Shown one piece after another: positions 45,437 through 53,395 of a DNA stretch of 64,000 nucleotides (position 1 is its first letter; each line of letters starts with the position of its first letter). Source of the stretch: Tenacibaculum lutimaris (GTDB lineage Bacteria > Bacteroidota > Bacteroidia > Flavobacteriales > Flavobacteriaceae). A model generated the notes under the pieces. It had not been told where the DNA came from. It saw only the letters and a list, made by a program, of their open reading frames with translations, and made no database searches. The translations under genes were made by a program, and so were the position numbers. The DNA lies in NCBI RefSeq assembly GCF_003610735.1, contig NZ_RAQM01000010.1:62001-126000 (forward strand). The letters are read 5' to 3'.

Positions 45437-45718
45437 TTAGTCTATTTCTTCATAGTCAACGTATTCGCCAACCGAATTATTACTTTGTTTTGTAGTATTT
45501 GGTTTTTTATCAATAACAGTTTTTCCAACTTCAACATCAGATGCTTTTTGTTGATTTCTATACTGTTGTTCTGCTTTCTTTTGTACTTTATCTACTGCTT
45601 TTTTTATCAGGTAAGGAGCAAATAATCTCGCCAAAAACTTAATAGCGTAATAAACTAACAGAATAATTAATATGGTCTTTAAAAAATTCACAGGTCCAGC
45701 TTCATTTATATATGTCAT
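45437..45718 (-). CDS. DUF4834 family small membrane protein
   Basis: 93 residues: one N-terminal hydrophobic helix (FLKTILIILLVYYAIKFLARLFAPYL, about 12-37), then a charged helix (AVDKVQKKAEQQYRNQQKA) and an acidic tail (GEYVDYEEID). This is the DUF4834 family of Flavobacteria, often next to YfhO-like genes. Probably a membrane-bound accessory subunit; no function is known. Confidence 0.8.
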   Translation of the reverse strand: MTYINEAGPVNFLKTILIILLVYYAIKFLARLFAPYLIKKAVDKVQKKAEQQYRNQQKASDVEVGKTVIDKKPNTTKQSNNSVGEYVDYEEID

Positions 45719-45823
45719 CTTTTTCTAAAAAATAAAAAAATCAACCAAAAATAACAATTTGAAGCAAAAGGAAGCGTTAAGACTTTACAAAACTTATATT
45801 ATATAGGTAATTGTATTTTTACG

Positions 45824-45831
45824 TATGTTTG
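45824..45831 (+). promoter_or_regulatory. -7 element upstream of the outer-membrane protein gene
   Basis: TATGTTTG, exact TAnnTTTG match, 27 nt before the ATG at 45859. Confidence 0.5.
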
Positions 45832-45858
45832 TAAAACCTGAAAATCTGGACTTATTAT

Positions 45859-47202
45859 ATGATTAAGAAACTCCTTTTGTTTTTTGTATTTTTCTCAGTA
45901 TTAACTGCAAATGCGCAATATACACCTGTTATAAATTCAAATAGACCAGGTTTTTCTGAGAGTCCTTATAGTGTTGGTTCGGGTGTATATCAGTTTGAAT
46001 CGAGCATTTTTTACAGAAAAATTAATGCTACACCAACATTTAGTAATCCAGAAGCCTTAGGATTAAATCTATTTTTCAGAACAAGTTTTATTTCTGAAAA
46101 ACTAGAAGTTAACTTAAATACATCTTTACAAAAAGACAAAATAGCTTTTAAAAACATCTTTGAATCGTCATATAACAAAACAGGCCTAAGTCATTTTAGT
46201 ATTGGTGCTAAATACCTTATTTACGCTCCAAAATATGATGATAAAAGTAAAGAAATTAGAAGTTGGAAAGCTCGTCATTCTTTTGATTGGAAACGTTGGA
46301 TACCTCATATCGGTATTTCAGCTGGATTAAATATTGGAGACTTTTTAACTGATTACCATAAAAGAGATGGTTTTAGCCCAAGAGTAGGACTTTTATTACA
46401 AAATGAGTTTTCAGATAAACTAAACGTTATTACCAATCTTCATTACGATTATATTGGAACCGACTTTTCACAGCTTTCTTATATTGTAACAGGAACTTAT
46501 AATTTTAATGACTACTGGTCTGGTTTCGCTGAAATACAAGGAATTTTTGAAGAGTATGAAAAGAAGACTAATATTGGTGCTGGTGCTGCATATTTATTTA
46601 GCGAAAACTTACAATTTAATGCATCGTTAAGAGCCAACATGAAACAAGACGAGATTGGTCTTTACACTTCGTTAGGGGTTTCTTATAGACTTAACAGGCA
46701 CCAAGATAAATTTGTTGAAATTGATGAATTTGGAAATAAAATTGAAGAAGAAAAACAAGTTAAGTACGATGAAGATAGAAACTTCTTTGGCCGTATGTTC
46801 AGCAAAGTGGGGAAATTATTCTCTAAAAAACGAGAGCAAAAAGTTGATTTAGACATTTCTAAAAATACTGACGACGACGTATTGAATCAAAAACCAAGAA
46901 GAGAACGCCAAGGATCTTTAGTAGATGTTATTGCTAAAGAAGATAAAAAACTAAAGAAGAAAACTGCTAAAGAAGAAAAGAAGGCAGCTAAAAAAGCACA
47001 AAAGAAAGCTGAAAAGGAAGCAAAACGAAAAGAAAAGGAACGTTTAAAACTAGAAAAACAAATTAAAAAAGAGCAAGAAAAAGAAGCTAAGGAAAAAGAG
47101 AAAGAACGTTTAAAGCTAGAAAAAGAAATTAAGAAACTAGAAGAAGAGATTAAAAAAGAAGAACAAAAAGAGAAAGAAGATCAAGAAAAAGATGACAATT
47201 AA
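45859..47202 (+). CDS. outer-membrane transporter-like protein with long charged coiled-coil tail
   Basis: 447 residues. Signal peptide (MIKKLLLFFVFFSVLTANA), then a beta-barrel-like domain of the phenol-degradation MetA-type porin-like family (about 20-285: INSNRPGFSESPYSVGSGVYQFES; GLYTSLGVSYRLNRHQDKF). The last 115 residues switch to nearly pure Lys/Glu/Arg helix with near-repeats (KEKERLKLEK). A periplasmic or surface rod attached to a barrel is unusual. Substrate unknown. Followed 18 nt later by a GNAT gene. Confidence 0.75.
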   Translation: MIKKLLLFFVFFSVLTANAQYTPVINSNRPGFSESPYSVGSGVYQFESSIFYRKINATPTFSNPEALGLNLFFRTSFISEKLEVNLNTSLQKDKIAFKNIFESSYNKTGLSHFSIGAKYLIYAPKYDDKSKEIRSWKARHSFDWKRWIPHIGISAGLNIGDFLTDYHKRDGFSPRVGLLLQNEFSDKLNVITNLHYDYIGTDFSQLSYIVTGTYNFNDYWSGFAEIQGIFEEYEKKTNIGAGAAYLFSENLQFNASLRANMKQDEIGLYTSLGVSYRLNRHQDKFVEIDEFGNKIEEEKQVKYDEDRNFFGRMFSKVGKLFSKKREQKVDLDISKNTDDDVLNQKPRRERQGSLVDVIAKEDKKLKKKTAKEEKKAAKKAQKKAEKEAKRKEKERLKLEKQIKKEQEKEAKEKEKERLKLEKEIKKLEEEIKKEEQKEKEDQEKDDN

Positions 47203-47220
47203 AAATCTTACATTTGACCT

Positions 47221-48339
47221 ATGATTCAAATTAAAGAAATAACAACTAAAAAGGAAATGAAACAATTTGTTAAGTTTCCTTTTTCTCTTTATAAAGACAA
47301 TAAGTATTGGGTTCCTCCTATCATTAATGATGAAATTGAAAGTTTTGACAAGGATAAAAACCCTGTTTTTGAGCATGCGAAAGCTCGTTTTTTCTTAGCT
47401 TATAAAAACAATGAAATTGTTGGCCGAATTGTGGCAATCATCAATACTTATGAAACTACACATCAAAACATAAAGAAAATGCGTTTTGGTTGGTTTGATG
47501 TAATCGATGATATCGAAGTAACTAAAGCTTTGTTAGATAAAGTTGCTGAAATAGGTAAAGAAAACGAGTTAGAATACATCGAAGGACCTGTTGGTTTTAA
47601 CAACTTAGACAAAACTGGTGTTCTTGTTGAAGGTTTTGATCATATAGGCACTATGATTACTTGGTATAATCATCCTTACTACGCTAAGCATCTAGAACTA
47701 TTAGGATTTAAAAAAGAAAAAGAATACATAGAAAGTAACTTTTCTTTTAGTAATGTTGATATAAAAAAATATGGAAAGGCGAGTAATATAATTCAAAAAA
47801 GGTATAACTTAACTCCTTTGAATTTTACTTCAACAGATAAAATTATGCCTTATGTTGATGAAATGTTTGAGTTGTTTAGTAAAACATACTCAAAGCTATC
47901 AACATACGTACCTATATCGGATGCTCAAATAGATTATTTTAAAAAGAAGTACATAAGTTTTATCAATCCTGAATACATAAAATTTGTCGTTGATGAAAAC
48001 CATAAGCTTGTTGCTTTTGCTATTGTTATGCCTTCTTTTTCCAAAGCTTTACAAAAAGCAAACGGAAAACTATTTCCTTTTGGTCTTTTTCATCTATTAA
48101 ACGCTAGAAAAAATTCAAAAGACGTTACCTTTTATTTAATTGGTGTAGATCCTGAATACCAAAACAAAGGAGTAACTGCCGTTATTTTTGAGCAATTTCA
48201 CGCTGCATTTTTAGCTAAAGGTATTGAAAACTGTATTAGAACTCCTGAATTAGAGGACAACCATGCTATTCATCAAATTTGGAAAGCTTTTGATCCTAAA
48301 ATTCACAAACGTAGAAGAACCTATAAACTCGATTTATAA
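47221..48339 (+). CDS. GNAT-family acetyltransferase-like protein
   Basis: 372 residues, cytoplasmic. N-terminal domain IKEITTKKEMKQFVKFPFSLY, then VGRIVAIINTYE (about 66-77), and a C-terminal GNAT-like half with VTFYLIGVDPEYQNKGVTAVIFEQF (about 299-323), the acetyl-CoA-binding motif Q/R-x-x-G-x-G/A (here QNKGVT). Members of this family are often labelled hypothetical or N-acetyltransferase in Flavobacteria. The acceptor is unknown. It overlaps rsmE by 1 nt and is probably cotranscribed. Confidence 0.75.
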   Translation: MIQIKEITTKKEMKQFVKFPFSLYKDNKYWVPPIINDEIESFDKDKNPVFEHAKARFFLAYKNNEIVGRIVAIINTYETTHQNIKKMRFGWFDVIDDIEVTKALLDKVAEIGKENELEYIEGPVGFNNLDKTGVLVEGFDHIGTMITWYNHPYYAKHLELLGFKKEKEYIESNFSFSNVDIKKYGKASNIIQKRYNLTPLNFTSTDKIMPYVDEMFELFSKTYSKLSTYVPISDAQIDYFKKKYISFINPEYIKFVVDENHKLVAFAIVMPSFSKALQKANGKLFPFGLFHLLNARKNSKDVTFYLIGVDPEYQNKGVTAVIFEQFHAAFLAKGIENCIRTPELEDNHAIHQIWKAFDPKIHKRRRTYKLDL

Positions 48340-49049
48340 TGCAACTATTTTACAATCCTGATTTAGGACCTACTTCAAAAGAAATTACTTTTGACAAAGA
48401 CGAAAGTCGTCATATCATTAGAGTTTTACGTAAAAAAGAAGGAGATGTATTACATATTACTAATGGAAAAGGTTTTTTATTTTCTGCGGAAATTATATTG
48501 GGGAATGATAAAAAATGTATTGCCTCAATTATAAAATCAGAAGAAAAACCACGAACCCGTGATTATTATTTACACGTAGCCATAGCTCCAACAAAAAACA
48601 ACGATCGTTTTGAGTGGTTTTTAGAAAAAGCTACCGAAATAGGTATTGATGAAATCACACCAATTATCTGTGAAAACTCAGAAAGAAAAGTTGTAAAAAC
48701 AGAACGATTTTTAAGAATTGTACAAGCTGCTATGAAACAGTCTTTACAATTCACTTTACCAAAACTTAATGAACCTATAAAATTTTCTGATTTTATTGAT
48801 CAAGACTTTTCCGGTGAAACGTTTATTGCTCATTGTGAAGAAAATATTGAAAAAAAAGTTTTAAAAAATATCGCTACACCTAACGATTCTTACACTATTC
48901 TTATTGGCCCTGAAGGAGATTTTTCATCAAAAGAAATTCAACAGTCCTTGACTAAAAATTTTACTCCCATTTCGTTAGGAGAAAATAGACTAAGAACAGA
49001 AACAGCTGGTCTAAACGTAGTTCAAAGTATTGCATACCTACATCAATAA
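48339..49049 (+). CDS. rsmE: 16S rRNA m3U1498 methyltransferase
   Basis: 236 residues of the SPOUT superfamily. It methylates N3 of U1498 in 16S rRNA with SAM. N-terminal PUA-like part (HIIRVLRKKEGDVLHITNGKG, about 24-45), then the SPOUT knot with ATEIGIDEITPIICENSERK (about 97-116), ILIGPEGDFSSKE (about 186-198) and SLGENRLRTETAGL (about 210-223). Normal length. Its ATG overlaps the GNAT stop. Confidence 0.95.
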   Translation: MQLFYNPDLGPTSKEITFDKDESRHIIRVLRKKEGDVLHITNGKGFLFSAEIILGNDKKCIASIIKSEEKPRTRDYYLHVAIAPTKNNDRFEWFLEKATEIGIDEITPIICENSERKVVKTERFLRIVQAAMKQSLQFTLPKLNEPIKFSDFIDQDFSGETFIAHCEENIEKKVLKNIATPNDSYTILIGPEGDFSSKEIQQSLTKNFTPISLGENRLRTETAGLNVVQSIAYLHQ

Positions 49050-49091
49050 TTCATTTTTTGTATATTTAACTTTTTGTTAAAAATATAGGTT

Positions 49092-50270
49092 GTGACAATA
49101 GAGTATTTATTTAATCTTTTTTTATTAGTAAGTGCCTTACATGGTTTTGCCTTTAGCGTGGTATTATTCTCTTCTAAAAATGGAAGAGAAAAAAGTATGG
49201 TATACTTAAACCTATTAATTTTAGTTATTTCTATAAATAATCTTCAATCTTGGGCTTTAGAAAGAGGTTTACTTCAAAATAAATTTGCTTTAGAGTACAT
49301 GCAGTTTTCTTGGCATTTTTTAGCTATGCCTTTTTTATACATGTTTTTAGTTCATTATTTAGATTTACCTCAAAAATCTTTTAATGTTTTAAAATTTGCT
49401 ATTCCTGCATTTATCCTAATGGTAATTGCTCAAATAAGTTTTGTTGTATACTACAGTGACACTGCTTCACAAGAAAGATTAGACTATATTTATGAAAGAT
49501 ACTCTTCTCTTGAAGAATTTTTTAGCATGCTTACATCCTTAAGCTTTTTCATCTATTCAATGTATATTTTGTACAAGAAAGAAAACTTATTCCCTAAAAT
49601 TTTATCTTTTGACAATCTAAAATGGCTTTATACTTTCTTTATTCTTTCTTCAGTAGGATACCTTCTTTGGATTCTTGCTCTTGTTGTAAAAATAAGCTTA
49701 AACTTTAGCGATTTTTTATTTTCCTATTATCCTTTAAGAGTATTTACAACTGTTTTAATCTACTGGTTAGGTTACCAAGGTTTTAAACAAATTAGAATCC
49801 TTAAAGAAAGAGAAATTATTAGAAAATCTCTATTGATTGATTTAAACGGAAATTTTAGTGTAGATACTATAAAAGTAGATACTGAAAAAAATCCTTCTAA
49901 AAGTCAAGCTGAACGCCAAAAAGAACAATTTCAAGAAATTGATGATTTTATCAAATCAAAAAAGAAATATTTATCTACGAAGTATACGCTTCAAGATTTA
50001 GCTAAAGACACAGAATTAAGCTCTAGTACTCTCTCTTTGATTATTAATAACGTAGCCAAAAAATCTTTTACTGATTACTTAAATGAAATGAGAATTGATT
50101 TGGCAAAAACATTATTACTTGATTCAGAATATTCAGATTATACAATTACTTCTATTGGTTTAGAATCTGGTTTTAATTCTAAATCTACTTTTTATACCGT
50201 TTTTAAAAAACATACAGGACACACCCCTGTAGAGTTTAAAAACTTATCATTAGTTACTCTTAACAGTTAA
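49092..50270 (+). CDS. membrane-bound AraC-family regulator
   Basis: 392 residues from a GTG start. About seven membrane helices in the N-terminal 235 residues (LFNLFLLVSALHGFAFSVVLF; FYSYYP near the end), then a linker and a C-terminal AraC double HTH (about 290-385: YTLQDLAKDTELSSSTLSLIINNV and ITSIGLESGFNSKSTFYTVFKKHTGHTPVEF). It would sense at the membrane and bind DNA from the cytoplasmic face. The two candidate sRNA units at 50.3-50.8 kb follow directly. A palindrome TTAAC-N5-GTTAA (about 49067-49081) lies just before the start. Confidence 0.87.
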   Translation: MTIEYLFNLFLLVSALHGFAFSVVLFSSKNGREKSMVYLNLLILVISINNLQSWALERGLLQNKFALEYMQFSWHFLAMPFLYMFLVHYLDLPQKSFNVLKFAIPAFILMVIAQISFVVYYSDTASQERLDYIYERYSSLEEFFSMLTSLSFFIYSMYILYKKENLFPKILSFDNLKWLYTFFILSSVGYLLWILALVVKISLNFSDFLFSYYPLRVFTTVLIYWLGYQGFKQIRILKEREIIRKSLLIDLNGNFSVDTIKVDTEKNPSKSQAERQKEQFQEIDDFIKSKKKYLSTKYTLQDLAKDTELSSSTLSLIINNVAKKSFTDYLNEMRIDLAKTLLLDSEYSDYTITSIGLESGFNSKSTFYTVFKKHTGHTPVEFKNLSLVTLNS

Positions 50271-50280
50271 TTTTTAGTCT

Positions 50281-50294
50281 CTTTTTATAAAAAG
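50281..50294. promoter_or_regulatory. palindrome CTTTTTATAAAAAG upstream of unit C
   Basis: Perfect 14-bp palindrome, repeated identically at 50575-50588 before unit D. In both places it is followed 7-8 nt later by AAAACA(C/T)CCAA...GATGTT. Confidence 0.5.
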
Positions 50295-50301
50295 ACAGTC
50301 C

Positions 50302-50322
50302 AAAACACCCAAACTGGATGTT
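50302..50322. promoter_or_regulatory. shared inverted element upstream of unit C
   Basis: AAAACACCCAA and GATGTT with dyad symmetry (AACA-YCCA / TGG-TGTT). The matching element of unit D is at 50597-50616. A conserved TTTAATCT follows 14-15 nt downstream in both (50337-50344, 50632-50639). Likely recognition site of a common regulator; the neighbouring AraC protein is the obvious candidate (inference). Confidence 0.45.
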
Positions 50323-50361
50323 TTCGAACTCACTTCTTTAATCTATATTTTATATTTACAT

Positions 50362-50517
50362 AGTGAAATTAAAAAATTAGTAATTGAAAATAGTTGAAGG
50401 GGTTTTCAATTTATAATTAAGATTTCTAAAAAATTATTGAGAACTACTCAGTCTCAATACGAAAAAGGGAGAGCTATAACTTTAAAAACACCAATATTCA
50501 ATATTGGTGTTTTTTAT
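50362..50517 (+). ncRNA. candidate small RNA C with GGGG loop
   Basis: No ORF beyond a few codons. A TATATTTA element (50351-50358, one mismatch to TAnnTTTG) gives a start near 50362. Three hairpins follow: AATTGAAAA (50382-50390) with TTTTCAATT (50403-50411), showing TAGTTGAAGGGG in the loop; TATTGAGA (50435-50442) with TCTCAATA (50452-50459); and a terminator with 15-bp arms around 50484-50516 and a T tract. A second G run (AAAAAGGGAGAG, 50462-50473) lies between the last two. Existence is inferred. Confidence 0.45.
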
Positions 50518-50540
50518 TTTTTATATACTAAGAACATTTT

Positions 50541-50566
50541 AAAAACTTCGAAGTTTTTCATTTTTT
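50541..50566. terminator. palindromic hairpin between units C and D
   Basis: Perfect 18-bp palindrome with arms AAAAACTTC / GAAGTTTTT (50541-50558) followed by CATTTTTT; a second terminator-like element after RNA C. Confidence 0.5.
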
Positions 50567-50574
50567 ACAATATG

Positions 50575-50588
50575 CTTTTTATAAAAAG
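50575..50588. promoter_or_regulatory. palindrome CTTTTTATAAAAAG upstream of unit D
   Basis: Second identical copy of the 14-bp palindrome at 50281-50294, 8 nt before the shared inverted element. Confidence 0.5.
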
Positions 50589-50596
50589 TAAGTTTT

Positions 50597-50616
50597 AAAA
50601 CATCCAATCAGATGTT
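50597..50616. promoter_or_regulatory. shared inverted element upstream of unit D
   Basis: AAAACATCCAATCAGATGTT: AACATC and GATGTT arms around CAATCA, aligned with the element of unit C (50302-50322). Confidence 0.45.
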
Positions 50617-50654
50617 ATTGTACTTGTTATTTTTAATCTTTTATATTTTCGCAA

Positions 50655-50765
50655 CGTAAATTAATTACTTTTTGAAAAAGTGGGGACTTTTCAAATTAAA
50701 AAGTATGATTTACATTTAAGGGGAAATTAAAAACATCAACAACTGAGTTGTTGGTGTTTTTTATT
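50655..50765 (+). ncRNA. candidate small RNA D with GGGG loop and UUUAAGGGGAA
   Basis: TATATTTT (50642-50649, one mismatch to the -7 consensus) gives a start near 50655. TTTGAAAAAGT (50671-50681) pairs with ACTTTTCAAA (50686-50695, one bulged A), leaving GGGG as the loop. A predicted single strand contains TTTAAGGGGAA (50715-50725), an exact complement of TTCCCCTTAAA in candidate RNA A. The terminator is AAAACATCAACAA (50730-50742) with TTGTTGGTGTTTT (50748-50760) and a T tract. It ends 42 nt before the DUF4159 ATG, so it might also be a leader. Confidence 0.5.
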
Positions 50766-50806
50766 ACTGTTTTATTATATTGCTTCTGTTAAGCAATACT
50801 TAATTT

Positions 50807-51448
50807 ATGAGAAACATTATTACATTTTATTTCCTTCTTTTCTTTACAAGTATTTTCTCTCAACAAATTGCAATTTTAAAATATAATGGTGGAGGTGATT
50901 GGTATGCTAACCCTACTGCTTTACCAAGCCTCATCAACTTTACTAACCTTAATACAAAAACCTCAATCGAAAAAGATATTGAAACCGTAACATTAGATGA
51001 TGAACAAATTTTTAATTACCCTATAGTTTTCATTACTGGTCATGGTAATATTTATTTTACAAGTGATGAAATTACAATGTTAAGAGATTATCTAATTTCT
51101 GGAGGTTTCTTACATATTTCAGATAATTATGGATTGGATTCATACATTAGAAGAGAATTAAAAAAAGTATTTCCTGAATTAACACTACAAGAAATCCCTA
51201 AAAATCATTCTATTTATCATCAAACATTCTCTTTCCCAAACGGATTACCTAAAATTCATGAACATGACAGAAAGCCTCCTCAAGGTTTTGGACTCTTATA
51301 TGAAGGTAGATTAATTTTATTTTACGATTATGAAAGTGATTTAAGCGACGGATGGGAAGATCAAGAAGTACATAATGACCCAAAAGAGATAAGAGAAAAA
51401 GCTCTTAAAATGGGAGCTAATATAATTGAATATGCTTTTAAAAATTAA
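50807..51448 (+). CDS. DUF4159 domain protein, secreted
   Basis: 213 residues. Signal peptide MRNIITFYFLLFFTSIFS, then QQIAILKYNGGGDWYANPTALPSL, the DUF4159 start. The domain has a class I glutamine-amidotransferase-like (flavodoxin-like) fold, with FITGHGNIYFTSDEITMLRDYL (about 74-95), GGFLHISDNYG and EIPKNHSIYH. Function unknown; relatives occur beside MoxR/BatA-type operons, which are not present here. The gene overlaps the transporter downstream by 17 nt. Confidence 0.85.
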   Translation: MRNIITFYFLLFFTSIFSQQIAILKYNGGGDWYANPTALPSLINFTNLNTKTSIEKDIETVTLDDEQIFNYPIVFITGHGNIYFTSDEITMLRDYLISGGFLHISDNYGLDSYIRRELKKVFPELTLQEIPKNHSIYHQTFSFPNGLPKIHEHDRKPPQGFGLLYEGRLILFYDYESDLSDGWEDQEVHNDPKEIREKALKMGANIIEYAFKN

Positions 51449-52343
51449 CCCCCTACAAATAGATGACATAAAAATTAATTTTGATACTGAAGCTTTATGG
51501 ATGCTTAATATAGCACTTGCTATAATTATGTTTGGTATAGCTTTAGATATAAAAATTGAGGACTTTAAAAGGCTTATTAATAACCCTAAAATATTGTTTG
51601 TAGGATTATTATCTCAATTTATTTTACTTCCATTTTTAACCTTTATATTAATATACATCATTAAACCTTATCCTAGTTTTGCTTTAGGAATGATGATGAT
51701 TGCTGCTTGCCCTGGTGGAAATGTATCTAACTTTTTTAGTAAAATGGCAAAAGGAAATGCCGCGTTATCTGTTAGTTTAACTGCTTTTGCCACTATAATA
51801 TGTTTAGTTATGACTCCTTTAAACTTACAACTATGGGGAAGCTTGTATGAACCAACTAATATTATTTTAAAAAGCGTTTCTTTAAACCCTTTTGAGCTAT
51901 TTAAACTTGTTTTGTTAATATTAGGGGTTCCTATAATTCTAGGGATGCTTGTAAACCATTATCACCATGAAATGGCAAAAAAAATAAACAAACTATTGCG
52001 TCCTTTTTCTATTTTCTTCTTTATTTTACTAATCGTTATTGCTTTGTATGACAATGCTGAAATTTTTAAAAACTATATTCATTTAGTTTTGTTTTTAGTC
52101 ATATTTCATAACATTTACGCTTTTGTAATAGGCTATGTTACTGCAAAATCTTTTAGGCTAAATAACAAAGACTGTAAAACAATTTCAATGGAAACAGGTA
52201 TTCAAAATGGTGGATTAGGCCTACTACTTATCTTTAGTTTTTTTGATGGTTTAGGTGGTATGGCTTTATTAGCAGCTTTTTGGGGTGTTTGGGATATTTT
52301 TTCAGGAATGATATTAGCTACTTACTGGGGAAGAAAAAAATAG
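51432..52343 (+). CDS. bile acid:sodium symporter (BASS) family transporter
   Basis: 303 residues from the ATG at 51432 (an in-frame TTG at 51426 is also possible). Nine or ten membrane helices; IALDIKIEDFKRLINNPKILFVGLLSQF, AACPGGNVSNFFSKMAKGNAALSVSLTAFAT (the crossover region with the sodium-binding residues) and METGIQNGGLGLLL are conserved BASS blocks. It likely moves an organic acid with sodium; the substrate is not bile acid by necessity. Overlaps DUF4159 and is 2 nt from the acyltransferase gene. Confidence 0.9.
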   Translation: MLLKINPLQIDDIKINFDTEALWMLNIALAIIMFGIALDIKIEDFKRLINNPKILFVGLLSQFILLPFLTFILIYIIKPYPSFALGMMMIAACPGGNVSNFFSKMAKGNAALSVSLTAFATIICLVMTPLNLQLWGSLYEPTNIILKSVSLNPFELFKLVLLILGVPIILGMLVNHYHHEMAKKINKLLRPFSIFFFILLIVIALYDNAEIFKNYIHLVLFLVIFHNIYAFVIGYVTAKSFRLNNKDCKTISMETGIQNGGLGLLLIFSFFDGLGGMALLAAFWGVWDIFSGMILATYWGRKK

Positions 52344-52345
52344 AA

Positions 52346-53395
52346 ATGGAAACTTTAGTATACTACTTTTTTAAAGCATTTGTTAAATCTGGCTTATTCT
52401 TTTATACAAAAAAAATAAAAGTATCAGGAAACGAAAATATTCCTAAAAAAGGTGCTATTCTATTTACTGCTAATCACCCTAATGGATTGGTTGATCCTCT
52501 TTTTATAGCCACACATATAAAAAGAAAAACACATTTTTTAGTACGTGCCTCTGTTTTTAATAACCCTATCATTGCTAAGTTTTTCAATTTACTTGGAATG
52601 ATGCCTGTTTACCGTATTAGAGATGGGATACAACAACTATCTAAAAATGAAGAAATTTTTAACAAATGCCAAAACCTTTTAAAAAACAATAAAGCTTTAT
52701 TAATATTTCCCGAAGGAACCCATAGTAAAGCCAGAACTGTTAGACCTTTAAGTAAAGGGTTTACTAGAATTCTTTTTAGAACTTTAGATGAGTATCCTAA
52801 CACAGATGTTCTTATCATTCCAATAGGAATTACCTATCAAAATGTATCTAGTTATCCTTCTAAAGTTTCAATACATTTTGGTTCTCCTATTTTAGCTAAT
52901 AATTTTTACAATCAGCAAGACATTAATCAATCTGTTAAAACACTTAAAGAACTTGTTTCAAAACAATTAAAAGAATTAAGCGTACACATTCCTTTTAATG
53001 AAGAGTACGAAGAAACTCTGACTTTTCTTAACAAAAAACAAACGGATTTTACGGATGTAAATACTGTAAATGCAGCAATAAACAATAGACTTACTATAAC
53101 AGAAAAAAAGCGTAGTAAAAACTACACTCTCTCTTTATTTTATCTTATTATTTTAAATAGTATTATTCCTTTCACTATCTGGAAACTTGTAAGCAAAAAA
53201 ATAAACGAAATTGAATTTATTGATACTTTTCGCTTTGGCTTAAACGTAATTCTTTTTCCTTTCTTTTATTGTATTCAAAGCTTGATAGTAAGCTCTTTTT
53301 GGGGTTGGAAATTTGGTTTAGCATACTTTTTCTCTTCACTATTTCTCATACTACTTTACACAAAACTATCACCTACTCACCCGCCATCAGAATAG
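52346..53395 (+). CDS. PlsC-type lysophospholipid acyltransferase-like protein
   Basis: 349 residues from the ATG at 52346, which directly follows the transporter stop; an in-frame extension to 52280 lies within that gene and is rejected. The acyltransferase motifs are FTANHPNGLVDP (H-x4-D, about 39-50), MMPVYRIRDG (about 85-94) and LLIFPEGTHSKAR (about 117-129). Two or three C-terminal hydrophobic helices (about 258-340) would hold it in the inner membrane. It transfers an acyl chain to a lipid or other acceptor. Its end overlaps the convergent GH3 gene by 23 nt. Confidence 0.88.
   Translation: METLVYYFFKAFVKSGLFFYTKKIKVSGNENIPKKGAILFTANHPNGLVDPLFIATHIKRKTHFLVRASVFNNPIIAKFFNLLGMMPVYRIRDGIQQLSKNEEIFNKCQNLLKNNKALLIFPEGTHSKARTVRPLSKGFTRILFRTLDEYPNTDVLIIPIGITYQNVSSYPSKVSIHFGSPILANNFYNQQDINQSVKTLKELVSKQLKELSVHIPFNEEYEETLTFLNKKQTDFTDVNTVNAAINNRLTITEKKRSKNYTLSLFYLIILNSIIPFTIWKLVSKKINEIEFIDTFRFGLNVILFPFFYCIQSLIVSSFWGWKFGLAYFFSSLFLILLYTKLSPTHPPSE

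Noticed and set aside
50255..50275. TTAACAGTTAA at the end of the AraC gene as a third Crp/Fnr operator
   Set aside because: The half-site spacing (TTAAC-A-GTTAA) differs from TTAACA-N2-TGTTAA, and it is not placed at -41.5 of a recognisable promoter.
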